From: Baylisascaris procyonis
Lineage: Eukaryota; Nematoda; Chromadorea; Rhabditida; Ascarididae
NCBI GenBank assembly: GCA_037389465.1
Contig: JAZARR010000059.1
Location: 6,843,001-6,907,000 of the forward strand
Length of the DNA: 64,000 bases
Reading direction: 5' to 3'
Each line of letters opens with the position of its first letter. Within the stretch, counting starts at the first letter, position 1. This document shows positions 32,801 to 45,500 of this stretch, one piece after another. The translations under genes were made by a program, and so were the position numbers. Below the pieces are notes generated by a model that was not told the origin of the DNA, made no database searches, and saw only the letters and a list, made by a program, of their open reading frames with translations.

Positions 32801-35800
32801 TGAGTGTTATTAGACATATAAGCAGCGGATAATTAAGAGGAGAGTGCTATTTCTATGATGATAAGGTGTTTGCTGTCGTATGCGCATGGAACCATGAAAA
32901 ATGAAGAGGAAATGGGATGCTATATTACGTCTGTTATGCTCATCATGTCGTCCTGTAATATTCTCTTACGCATTATAGAGGAGCCTATGACGATAACATC
33001 CGAGCCGAATGAATATGCTTTGGTTGAGAACATTGAAGATGACGAATTAGAATCACTTGATCTACCGCCTGTAGACCTTGAAGAATGGAGTTCTTGCCTC
33101 AACTTACCTCTGGAAGCAGTGCACGAAAAAGCGATGGAAAAATACCACAAACATTTCCCGCACAGGTAACAACTTCGTATGCTCGGCTTTATATGCGTAT
33201 CCGATCGTGCAAAGAACTCTTTGCTGCGTAAATTTGTTTGTATTGTTATCGCTGTCCTCGTTTAATTTCATTTGAAAGTAGATAGTGTGATATATGCAAA
33301 TTTTTTGTTATAGAATTAATGTCCGTATATATTCCAATCCTACGAAGCGTCCTCTAGCATTGTCTCGAGCGTGAGAGCGGTCCTAATCGCACGACTCCTG
33401 ACTGCTTTCGCTAGAGAATTTCTAACAAAGCCTCAAATTTCGAGGATATCCGGAGACGAAATTCATGGGTCATTGGATGCGTGCTCGTTGTTGTGGCTAC
33501 GTTTAAAGAAACCAGTATTATGGTTTTTTTCTTTATTTTATTTGTAAAGATTGTTGGCAATATTATTCATTGGTTATATGGAATGCAGAAATACGCAACT
33601 ATAACATATTTCATCTGCTACCAATCGACCAATTTGCTTATGAAAATTTTTTTGCTTTATAAACATGCATTAATTAAGAAATGGTTTTTTGTGTTTGAAA
33701 TCATTTTCAATTAGTAGCTCACAATTTATGTTTCAGTCCCACTGGGGAAGATTCTTCGTCAAAATCTTCTGAAAGTCCACTTCGGCGTGCAAAACATGGT
33801 CTCTCTTTCCGTGTTAGATCGATTTTCACTTCATCGCTCAAATCCAGATCGCATGCGGTGAGTTTAACTTTTTTTTTTCTATTGCTTTATTTTTTTTTCG
33901 GATCAGCAACTTCACATCTCAATACAAATTTTGCAGTCTGTTTTCTTTTTGTGGTACATTGAAATGCAGTACTGAACACTGTCGTCAGAGTCGAATTTAA
34001 ATGTAAACTCGCCTATTTTGACAGAGGCTTCTATCCGCCTTTCACCAAAATCTAAATAAACGCTCTGTTATAATGAAAACATTATTTTTAGCCAATAGCT
34101 GAATCGGAGGAATCATCACTTGGGTGGGAAAGCGATACAGCAGACGAGACGATGTCTCACAGTGTGCGCTGCTCGCAGGGGAGTGGAAGTCCAGTGGAAG
34201 GAGGTACGACACGATACCTTCGTTGTTTATCGTATAATTCATCTGTCAGTTATTATCTTTGTTTAACTTCTTGATTCTCTGCAGCATACTTTTGATCTTG
34301 CGCTTTTCTTCTCCTTTCCCTCTCAACTGAGGGTCACACTTAAGTTTATAATTTAGAAGACTGGCAAATCTTGTCGATAATTTTTCGGGAAGCGGCATTC
34401 AACTGGTTATAGAACTGCTCTTGACCATACCGAACCGTCGATTTGTATAGTAGCTTGCTAACTCACTCTTGCGAAAAGGTGTGTTGTTTATGCCTGACTT
34501 CAGAAATTTCGATATAATTAAGCTTGAAACTCCAGTTCTATCTTGGCCACTTGCTGAAATCGAAGTTTTCATCTCCCAAAAAAAAAAACTGCTTTATGAT
34601 CAGTTTGTTGCTCGAAGCATCTTGCTAAATTTCGGAGCATTATGCTGATTCACTTAAAAATTTGCAATTTAATATAAAGTTTGAGTGAAGTTAGATTCAT
34701 CGAAATACTTGTGGCGAATATTGTTTATTTCCTGTAGAACTTTTTTTTTTAACAGATGTGGATGAAGCTTCACCAAAGGAAGTACATTCTTCGAATGCAT
34801 TGCGTGAGTTGAGCAAAGTGCCCTGTTCAAAGTTGGATGGGAAACAGTATGAAGGCTGGATTCGGAGGAAACGACTCGATGAGGAAATGAAATCGGGAGG
34901 AAAGTGGGTCAGGTGCTGGATGGTTTTGCGATCGAGTGTGCTGTTTGTTTACGATAACCAATTCGTAAGTTTTTCTTATTTCAATTGTTTTTTGAAGCAT
35001 GTTCGATTTGCAAGATTTCCTGAATTTTTTTCTTCTGAAGCACTATTGTTTAGTCTTGCCGAGAATACGGAGTTATTATTGGATAACGAGAATTGCAGGT
35101 GCCACAGGACTGTATAAGGATATGGGCCTTAATCCGCGCTTTCTTGTGTTCTTATTTCTTTGGTGTTCTATTTTGTGAAATTTTTATAAGACTAATTATA
35201 TGTGAGCACTGTGTTGATGCAATTTTCATGCTTTGTTATGTAAGCGATAACGGCATTCGGCAAATAAAACTTAAATACAATGCCAACGTGTTGTTTTTCG
35301 ACTCTAGATTGTTACCTATTACTCTATCATGAGTCAGTATGTTTATTTATATTGTTGTAGAGCTAAATTTTTGACTCGTTATAGCGGATTGAAAAGCGAT
35401 GAGGCATAACAATTTCATATGTTTAACAGGAGGGTGGGGGGAAGGGGGAAGTAAGGAAGTTCTGATATATGAACCTTCCAAAAAAATCCTTAAGAAATAA
35501 AAGATGAAGGCGTAGAATTGATGATCTTTCTTCACACCGTAAATAGACGCTTTAAGTGATGTGCTCTAGCGCATTGTTGGAATTAGTATGGGAATGGGAT
35601 CTAGGTCGGACAGGGCAGTGAAGAAATTCAAACAGTAATTTCGCGGGAAAAAACTTCGTACGAAGGAAATAATTGTATCTTCTTAATCCTCAATGGATGC
35701 TCAGGGTAATGAGCCTACAATCACTAAAAAAAATTCTCATGCTGCAGCCAAACGAATCGCTCTTGTCGAAAAGTGGTGATAGCCTTGGAGTGTGCGGTGT

Positions 35801-37706
35801 TTATGGATTTTGAGCATCGAATGTTACTCGAAAGCCTGTCCTACTACAGCGCCACCATCTTTGAAAACTGTGATTTGAATTATTTATAGTCTGTAATTAT
35901 AGGCGAAGGAGGCCGATATGGTGGTTGCAATCGCAAAATTTTTTGTTTCGGATGCGCCCGAATTAAAGACTTCAAAAAAATAGTAAGTTGTGTTTTCTGC
36001 TTTATCGCAGTAATAATGTTTCCTAGGAGCACATAGTTGGAGCTGTGAGTAAACTTGGACGGGAAGAAATATCTTCTTCAAAACATATGGTTTTTTGTTG
36101 AATTATCACAACAGCAGCAAGCTGTTGATTAGCGCCATTGTTATTATTCGGCAACAGTTTAATTTAAAATAATTTATTCTTCTTGTAATATGCTATTAGT
36201 TCAGTTATATGATTTTAAAGCTTTTTTTTGCAGTGTTTTTCGTCTCTATCGTTCGTCCACTGTTTTATATTTCGCCGCCTATAACTTGGAGGAAATGAAA
36301 ATGTAAGCGTTTAAACATCGTTATTATTGTTGATAATTTAGAGCTAGTTCATGACTGTTTTTTTTTTTGAAAGCTTATTTCAGTTTAAACAACTCGTTGC
36401 ACATAATGAGTTAAGCTGAGCATTCCTAATAAAAAACTTTATTGGATTGAGGGCTTTATATTACTTCATTTTTGCTGTGGTCTTTACTCCATTTGTTTTA
36501 TTCTGCTGACTTGAATTAATTTTGCTGTTAGTATTTGTGCGATAATCAATCCCGAACATATCAACTGCTTTTCAAAGCTCTGCGATGCAGTTTCGACCGA
36601 CGAAGATAGTTCAGCGAGGGAGCGGCTTGTTTTTCGCGGATAGAAAAGCTAGAGAGCAAAAACCCTGGCGATGATCCCTAAAAAATCTGTCTTTTTTTAA
36701 ATCCTTCCTGAGGGAAGAGATGGGCTGAGGCTAGTACATTGCAAAATTTAAACAGGCTGCTGAGCATTTTATCAGATATAAAACGTTCAAGACCGATTAT
36801 CTCTGATAGCTATGAAAGTTTATAGTACGTTTTTTGCGATATGTTGTTTAATTTGCGCTACGTTTTTGTTTATTGCAGTTGGATGAATAGACTAGGCTTG
36901 GCAACGATTTGTTACGAACAATCAGATGAGGAACGCAAAAATTCGGCTTCACTTTCACGATGTAATTATTGAATTTCTATTTATTAATGAAAAATATGAA
37001 GCGATAAAAATTTCAAATATGCTCCTCATCCTTTCGTTTAATGGCTATGATCGACGAATGGATCCACATTTCCGACTTTCTCTTTCAATTTTGTTTCACG
37101 ATCTAAAGCTGTGGGTTGATTTTATTTAGATTATTAGGCTCACAAGAGCTCTCTAACAAATGTACTATTACTTAAAGATGGCTCTGTTTTTATTGGAAAC
37201 GATTAATTAGTTCCTTATAGTAATACACCAGCTGTTCGTTGAAAAACTGAAGGGAATGTAGAAGTGATTCGAGGATATGATTCTGGTATTTTGCATTGTT
37301 TTTGTCAATTTTTCATGTAAACATTTTCCTTTTCTATTAGTCATAACTTGCAATGTTTGTTTAATTTGATCTTTACTGATCTTTGCTTCAATTGTCATTA
37401 ATTTTACTGTTGTTCTTCTAATAATGCTTGCATTTGTTAATTTTAGCAATGCTGTTTATCGCCTCTCATGATGTAAAGTTGCGCTTGGAACTTGACACTT
37501 CGCCACCATCTTCGCCAAAAGTGCATCACACATTGCCTCGTGCAAACATATTGAGCCCATCATCGAGGCGGAAGGCTCGAGTTGCACGTCAAGCGTCACT
37601 CTCCAGTTTGAAGTCGGCCGTTAGCAGCAACCTTACGCCTCCTCCTTCCTCACACGGTTTCATCTCCAGATCTCCTATATTTCGTCGGCATTTTGCTAAA
37701 AGGTAG
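23888..37706 (+). CDS. cnk-1: CNK scaffold protein (connector enhancer of KSR)
   Basis: Eighteen exons: 23888-24014, 24870-25033, 25880-26088, 26339-26468, 27242-27364, 28035-28145, 29357-29632, 30500-30582, 30987-31171, 31999-32217, 32979-33165, 33737-33857, 34092-34203, 34756-34964, 35903-35982, 36234-36302, 36879-36961, 37447-37706. All phases agree; about 915 residues. Domains: SAM (about 30-96, starts [14 protein letters not shown]), CRIC (about 97-245, a domain diagnostic of CNK, with [17 protein letters not shown]), PDZ (about 250-325, ending [16 protein letters not shown]), a Ser-rich and acidic linker ([13 protein letters not shown]), then PH (about 713-812, EGWIRRKR...WVRCWMVLR...WMNRLG) and a basic, Ser/Pro-rich tail. 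CNK is a cytoplasmic membrane-associated scaffold that promotes Raf activation in Ras-MAPK signalling and also binds Rho-pathway proteins. The start ATG is the first after an acceptor at 23870. The exact C-terminus is uncertain: TAG at 37704 overlaps a possible donor at 37703. Confidence 0.93.
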
Positions 37707-40700
37707 GAAAATGAATCACTCAACTGTAGGGATTTTCATAAGCTTTTGTATTGTCGGGAAATTCTTAAATTCTAAAGTAGTTCGTGAAATCTATCACTTT
37801 GTTTTTGAGGTGCTGTTAAATTCAGTGGTCGTTTACTTAGTGGCGTCGATGGTTTCTTCACATGGTGAACAATGAAAGGTCATGAAGAATATATAATATA
37901 TCACGTTTTGCATCAACCTTTGTTGTTTGTTGTTTCGCTGAAAGAAACGACAGTTTCATGCACGCGAAGGATGTAAGAGATGAAAACATTGATATGCATT
38001 AGACGTCGGTGTTGACCATCACGTGTAGGATGAACGATCGATGTTTCTAGTGATGAATATTTGGCATGTAATCATCGTTTATTTTAGTTGATTGCATGGT
38101 AATGGATCGTGAGGTGCGCGTGGTGATTCGACCGATTTAGTTTAATTCACAAGAGCGAACTTAACAGGACGATCTCCTTTAGAAACGGCTATCATCATCC
38201 TTCGATGACTTTGACACTATCGACTACTTATTCCACTTATTTACATCAAAATTTTGTGTGCTCTTTCATTGATTTGAATCATTTTTCAGTGTTATGCGAA
38301 GTGGCATTTTGTCGAAATCTTTTTTTTTATCAGTGAGTCAGCCATTTTTGTGTTTATTTTACATTTCTGTTTAATGCTTGTGTAAGGGAAATCAGCAAAG
38401 TCGAGACCAACTGCTTTCGTACAGAGTAGGGCAAAGGACGATCACATAACAGACCAAACTCTCTACGAATGCCTTGACGATCTCAAAGCAGAACAAATTG
38501 TCTATGAATGCCTCGAGGTAGCGGTTTCGATCACTAGCTGAGCCCCCATGAAAGGTTGCTGGTCCGTGCGGAATTTCTCTTGAGGCTTTACCAGATGCTA
38601 TGTGATGCCGACACATTAAAAGATGTCAGGGTTTTATTCAACGCCTTAAAACAAACTGACAGAAAAGCATAAACAAATAGCGAGACCAGGACAGAACGAA
38701 GGCTCGCCCGACAGGGTCTCAGCACTATCCACAATGCCACCGTGCGATACCGACAATCACCCACCAGCACGCCGCTTCAGCGTTGGCGCACCCATTGCAG
38801 CTCTAGCCCGACTGGAGACACACCGATAACATTAATGACGACTGCAAGCAACTACGTTCCCCTTTTATACGTTCCGAGTTCTGCCTCGAGGCATTCGTAG
38901 ACAGTTTGATCTGACATGTGATCGTTCTTTCCGCTCCTCTGCAGGAAAGCATTTGATCTTTACTTTGCTGGTCTCCCTTGCACTTGCATTTACGTTAACT
39001 GGTAAATTTGATCGTTTCCCGCACTTTTATAGGTTCTACAAGCTGATAGAAGAGAGCCGGGAGAGGGAATCAATACGTTCGCTTATAGTAATCTTTCTTG
39101 TTAAACTACTCACACTTTCTCTGTGTGATAAATGTTTAGTTTCTTTCGTTGAATCGCCCAGATGAGATGGGTATAATTCGAGTGGACGTTGTTTGGATAA
39201 ATATGCGAGTTTCATATAAGTAACGATTTGATGGTGGGTGTCAATTAATATCTGTTGGATCGTAGCGGTATTTATTCCACCAGTTTTTGCAATGTTGCTT
39301 TTCCATAGTTTTATGCATTTTTCGGTACTTTCACTCACTTTTGTTCTTTCCGTTAGATGTCCTACGGAACGTAATCGAATTTGTATTGTTGATTATGCAT
39401 CTTCATTTTTGAAAATGGTTTTATGCGTAGATATCGGTATAAAGGAGATTATATCGTTACGTAGGTGGTGATAGCGCATGCCGAAATTTGAGAAATGCTT
39501 TTATAAAAAGGAAAATTAAGGCAATAAGAGTTATGTATAGTCGATGTATTGTTTTTGTATGCGTTGATGTAGTATAGTCACGTGCTGAATATTCGGGTGC
39601 TAAGTGTCAGTGCAGCTCACGAGTAATGCTTTTTTAAATTGTCGAAAAGATACTTAGTTGTATTTGCTACTTAAAATTAGTTGTTCATGTTTTTTTGAAG
39701 GAATTATTCTTTTGCTCTTAACCTTTATGTATGCTTTAGTAAACAATTTTCATTGTTCAGTATGTTATTTGCTCAATTTAAGCATGTCATGAAGAAGCCG
39801 TGAAATTTTTGTTCCGAAAAGTTTTTTAAAGTTTTTTTTTTCAAAAGGTTCCTTGCAGGGGCGGGGAATTGAGGAAGTTCTGGGGTCGCCGCTTGCGGCC
39901 ATATGGCTTCCACTAAGGTGAGTGTGATGTCCGAGTCACCTGTTTATTATGCCGAATAGGCTGGCGTTATGTTGCACAGGTGACGTTGATGAGTTGATTC
40001 CCCCGCATACAGGTGGGTCGGTTATAACACACCAAAGCTTTGAGAGAAACGGGTTCTTGATTCTTCGTTGCACTTGTGATGAAGCCAAATTGAATAAACT
40101 TGCAAGTTTTTCTACTGAACACTGAACTAGACACATTTGCACATGTGAGGAAGCAGCCAGATGTTTCAAACCCATTCAAGCCTCGTCCTGAGCGGCGATG
40201 GTTTTACTAATTCGTCGATTTTATTTCATGTCATTGAGGTCATGTAAAAGTTCATTGGTGTTTTCTATTTTCATTCAAGTATACGATATTCTCATATATG
40301 ATGCCTTGATGCAGTATAATATAGCATGGTTTTTTTTGGCAAGGAAATGAAACATAGTGAAAATATATATTCGGGTGCGAAAATATGCTATAACACAAGT
40401 ATACGGTACGTGTAACAAATGTGCTAAACAAGAAAACATGTATTGTTGTGCACATCTAATTTAATCGCGCGTTAAAAGTACGATGTGTTATATTGTAAGA
40501 AACAATGATGCAAAATATACTATTGTTTGTATAACTCGTCCTCCAAAAATTTTACCAACCTATAAGTCTATCGAGTAGAAATATTCTCACGCGAAGTGGC
40601 AGCCTCTTTCGCACTCGAATTCATACCGTAATACCAAGATAAAAAGCCTTTCTTATTAGGCGTCTACATAAATATTATAGATCATAAAAATCGTTTCGTA

Positions 40701-42570
40701 CAACGAAGTCGTATATGCCTAATGCTATGGAATCGTTAAATGGAGTCATGGCTATTTGAGTGCGGCTTTATTTGCCACTTAAACGGCTGCCTTTAGGGCG
40801 GCGCAACTGCCAATAATATTATCGATTTTAAAAATAAAATTGCTGCTTGCCTAGAAATCGACTAATGCGTTGTGCGTACGCCATCGGTATGTGCATACTT
40901 CAGGTGGTAATATGGTAATATTCATTTTCTTTTCTCTTCATTCACATCTTAGCCACATTTCAATTAGCAATCGTTAAGGCACTATGTGTTTATAGTTTAA
41001 ATTCGTTGTTATTGAAGCGTGACTTTGATCGAAGAAGCCTATACGCTAAGTGTGCACCACTTGTGCTCAATGATTGCGTTGCCTTATGTTTGTTAGTTTT
41101 CGCTCTCACTTTATTATTAGCTAATTCACATAAAACCTATAGTGCGATCCATACGTTTTATTCGAAGGTGATTTTTTTGAGGCTTTGTTCACTGCTAATA
41201 TTTTGGGTCGATGATAACAGCAAAGTAACGAACGTTCAGTTAAAGGTATGGAACTCTGAATTCCGTTCTGCCTTATTGTTTTTTTTTCGAATTTCCTTGT
41301 AGTTTTGAATTATTGGAAATCGCCTCTGAAGTTTTCCGGCTAAAATATTCAGTAATCAAGAGTATAGATGGGCATCACGTTCCTGTTCCTCATTCATAGA
41401 AACGATGTCCGTAGACGAAAGGATTTAGGAATACATGCTACGCGTAAAGCGTATATGGTGCCGAATTAGACACATTGCTCGCTGCGAAGGCATTACAAAG
41501 GTTAGCGACATTTACATTGCAAATATTAAATTAAGTGCTGGGTAATGCGCATTATTAAATTTACTACCTCTCATAATCTATATGCTATATTTCAACATTT
41601 TATTAATAATAAAATAGAAGATAAGTTGATGAGCAATGCTCTTTAATGGATCGGAAATAAACGTTTTTTGAGGGGAAACATCATACGCTTCAATCACGCA
41701 CTGAGCAATCGAATAGGTAATTGTAAGGAAACAAATTTTAAAGAAATGTTTTATTTCTAATATATTCTCTAGTATTTCTTCAAATTTTTTAATGTAACAC
41801 TTAAAGCTTTTCAATGCTGTGAAGTGTCAAAGCATATACAAGACAAATTTCATCGAAAATGAAAGCCGCCTTATGAAAATCCAAACGCAATTGCATGCTT
41901 TATTTAATGCAAGTGGCAGTAAAAGTCCTTTCGTTCTATGACTTAGTGGAGAATTTTTCAGTTTGCGATCGCAGAGTTCGCTCTTCTAACATCCTTCACA
42001 GAGATGACAAAAAACTACTGGGGCATCCGTGTGGGGCACCGCGGGTGGGAGATTGATTATAGCAAATCTAGGGCAAAGGGTTTTGTGATCGCGGTGAACC
42101 TCGTGACGAGGGCCCCGCGGTCCAAAACTTATGATGCATCTTAATGCTGTACTCCGAACACCGATATAGAATATGTTGAATGTCATTTTTTCGATGAGCT
42201 AGGGTCGTGATATTTAATATGCGCAAAGCCATAGATTACAGGTGAAATGACGAGCGAAAGAGCAACAATACGTGGAATGTTTGGATGAGTTGTTGCGTTG
42301 AACGATCGTTGCATTAAATGCAGATGAATATCGGTGAAGGAAATTTGCGAGACAATACGTGAACTATGGCGTTCATTTCAACTCCACTTAAGACAGTTCG
42401 TTGAGGCTAATTTCTTTTTGTGAAACCTGATGTTTGGAGATCATCCTGAAGAATCTCCTCGGTTATTCTTCAAAAGTAGTTTTTCGACATTTTAGAGGGA
42501 CTCGACACCTGCTCACAAGATCAAATAACTCAGATATAATTTGCCTGACTTCATCTCTCACATGGAATAG
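37707..42570. other. Region downstream of cnk: repeats and isolated exon-like segments
   Basis: About 4.9 kb with no confident gene. It contains the inverted-repeat element at 38372-38992, an exon-like stretch at 39859-39917 (possible cnk end), an exon-like stretch at 41429-41500 with good splice sites, and a GC-rich patch at about 41975-42130. The remainder is AT-rich and featureless to me. Confidence 0.5.
38372..38992. mobile_element. MITE-like element with about 105-bp terminal inverted repeats
   Basis: The left arm (about 38372-38474) and the right arm (about 38888-38992) are imperfect reverse complements over roughly 105 bp. Shared words include CAGCAAAGT, ATGCTTTC, GATCACAT and TACGAATGCCT. 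The left arm has an internal duplication of about 40 bp, with CTACGAATGCCTT and CTATGAATGCCTCGAGG as paired ends. The roughly 410-bp interior is GC-richer than its surroundings and encodes nothing recognisable, so the element would be non-autonomous. I could not fix a target-site duplication. Open frames on both strands here are element sequence, not genes. Confidence 0.75.
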
Positions 42571-45500
42571 CCCTCGAACTCTCCCTGTTTGGATTCATTG
42601 AACCTCTTCATCTGGCCATCCAGCCACTTCTTGAGCAGAAAATTTGCACTAAGCACCTCTTCAACTCTGATTCCCTTGAGTACCCCATGGAAAGAAATCA
42701 GCTTCAAGTAAATGCGGGCCACGAACGGAGCCATGACGAACCATCACAACGCCGTCACCGCCACCAAGAGAGGTCACAAAAAATAATATTTCGATATTTC
42801 ATTGACTTGTCCCATACAATGTTGATAAAGTTTATTCTAAATTTCATATGCTTGCAAAGTTTCCGAAAAAACGTTGTACAATTTGCATCGAAAGGTGGTC
42901 TGCAATAGGATTCTTGAAGTCTTCCAAGAATTTGCTGAGTATTTCCTTGCAGATCCCCTTCCCACCGATCGACGCTGGAAAGGGCAGTCACATGATCGGC
43001 GATCGCTTCTCGCTTGACGCAGTCGGCAACCTTGCGTTGCCATATCAAAACGCCTTAATGATTCACAATCCTCTTCGTGGTATTCATCCGGGTCGACAAG
43101 TGGACAACTTCGTCGTACCCATCAACATCGAGCAACGCCAGCCTTTCATTATCACTAGTAAGTATTCAGAAAGGTCAGAGATTACTATCTTATTTGGAAC
43201 TTTCTAGTTGTGGATTGGAGTTACTGAGCAAATGAGGCGCCCAAGAGGATAATGCTGGAACTTGAAGTTTTTAAAGAGAGCATACAGCCTAGTTCACTAG
43301 TAAAATAAAATATGATTCTATATGTTTTTATAAAAAAAATGTCCTTAAAAATGCACTAAAATTTTCTTTTTCGAGAGATGTTCGGAGACGAATTCCAATC
43401 CCAAATCCTCCCTCGCCTCGCTCAGTCAACTTATAATCAATAAAATGTGCAAAAAAAATGTTCACATTTATTTATGCCGCACAATAACTTTAATTGTTGT
43501 GTTAAGAATTCATAACGCTTCTGGGTTATAAGTCAGATGTAATTTGCCGATGAGGGCATTTACTGAAATACTACGCTGATCTGTGCACGTCTGTAGCCGA
43601 TTGTATCGTCTCTCTGTGAAGTATGTTGCCGTAAACCTGAGAGTAGAAATCACAAATTTGGCATTCATTAAACCGGAAGTTGTTACAATGCTTAAGCCAT
43701 TTTTTTTGTTTTTGTTTTTGAAGTTTTGAACCGCAAATGTATCTCAATGCTAAAATTGCTCTTTATTGGTTTGTTTTCAGGGTGTTTTTTGCTTCTAGCG
43801 GCATCTGCTAGAATAGGGGATTGCTATATATTCCTTTGGTCGTTTGTTTCAACTGACTGATGATGGATAGTTAATGTAGTACTTAGTGAGCGTAAACTTG
43901 AATGCTTAATGATAGGTGAAATGGAAGATAGCATCGTCCCTCTAATTCATCACGAAAGCGTTACTGTAAAAGACATAACTACTGAAGTTGTAAAGAAACA
44001 TTTTAACTATTGAAATTTAAAAATGAAATTCAGAATATCATAAAAATGAATTTTGCAGATATCCCTATTGTTGCAATAATGCCACTTTTCGTTATTATGT
44101 GTACCGTATTATTCGCAATAGCGGTCATCAAAATTCGACAATGGAGAAAACACAAATTGCAGGTATTAAATAACGTTTAACAAAACATTTCAACTGTCCT
44201 ATTTTCATGCTAGTTAAAAAAAATATATTTCTATGCTTAATGTGCTTAATGCTGGCTTGTTTAGTATCAGCTTTTAATTTAGCAGAAAATGTTAAAACTT
44301 ATTTTTGTATCGTTTAGAACTTATCTCTGCAATTATGCAATTTTGTGCATCACCAACTCACAGAAGTAAGAGATAGTTGTTATTTCCTGAACTTCGACAG
44401 TTGTATATTTTTGGCCGATGCTTTGATTCATATATATAATAGCAGTGAATTTATATAATCTAATGTAAACGGTTCTGAGCAAAAATATTAAAAAAAAAAA
44501 CGTTAAGCTGGAGTGTTTGGAGCGAATCTACGACGCTCTCGAAGATGTGGGTCGCAATCATTTCGATGCGAATCTCGATGAAAATACTTCCCGTACACAG
44601 GTGCTGTTCATCATCTATCATCTTATATGTTTTGGAAGTTTCTATGCAAATTTTCATAGACAGATCGCTGAAGTGCGTCGCTTTAAATCAGTTCTGCCGG
44701 TCAAATTTTACCCTTCACCTTGCATTTGGATTTGGCACGTACAAGTTCGTTAGATTCAGAGGGGATTCGAAAATCCTTCGCTATTTTGTTCGCTAATCTG
44801 AATTCACAGCTAAAGTTTTCTCAGGCTGACTTCTGTCTCTAAATGGTCCCGCATACTGGAAATAGCCCCATCCGAGATTAGGGCCACTCCGAGATAAGGG
44901 CCTGTACGAGATGAAGGCCTAGTCAGGCCCACCTCAGATTCGTGTCTGTTCGATATTCCAGCCGGTCCATGGTTGGAGCACGGCAATCCCAGAATGGGGC
45001 CTTTCTGGGATTGGCGGCTCTGTTTGAGATTATGGTCTGTTCGGTAATACAGCCAGTCCGAAATTGAACTGCGGCTTCCCCAGTTTAGGGTGGGTCCAAG
45101 ACTAGGGCCTGTCCGGTATCGGATGTCCGTGCATAATATGAAGTGAAATATTTGGATTTTTTGAGACCAATTCTTGGGTCCAAAGTTTGCATGTTTGAGT
45201 CATTTTGCAGTAGGCATTTATAATAGCGAAAGGTATCACTTCAGCATTCAAATGATGCAAGGATGTGTCGTGCGATCGCTCTCTGTCCCGACGACAAGAC
45301 CCCTTTCTTTCAGCCTGCATCCAGAGTGCATTCACTAAAATTCGACAGACTACATCGACCAACGACTGCCCATGACGTCATTTCCCATTTCACTCGTAAG
45401 GACTAAATGAATCGAATATGGTGCAATTAGTGGGGACATCATCGCAAGCTCTCATATAGCGCAGCGTAAATATCGGAAATGAGCTCTGCTAGGTTAATAA

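Noticed and set aside
38392..38770. Minus-strand frames of 60-74 codons
   Set aside because: They lie inside the inverted-repeat element and resemble no protein I know.
38945..39001. Segment after CTCTGCAG reading like a signal peptide (IFTLLVSLALAFTLTG)
   Set aside because: It is the right arm of the inverted-repeat element and has no ATG in that frame.
42755..43048. 97-codon minus-strand frame
   Set aside because: It is antisense to the exon at 42953-43157, which has proper splice sites and continues in phase into a membrane segment.
45102..45362. 86-codon minus-strand frame
   Set aside because: It borders the degenerate repeat block and is more likely repeat sequence. Not identifiable by eye.
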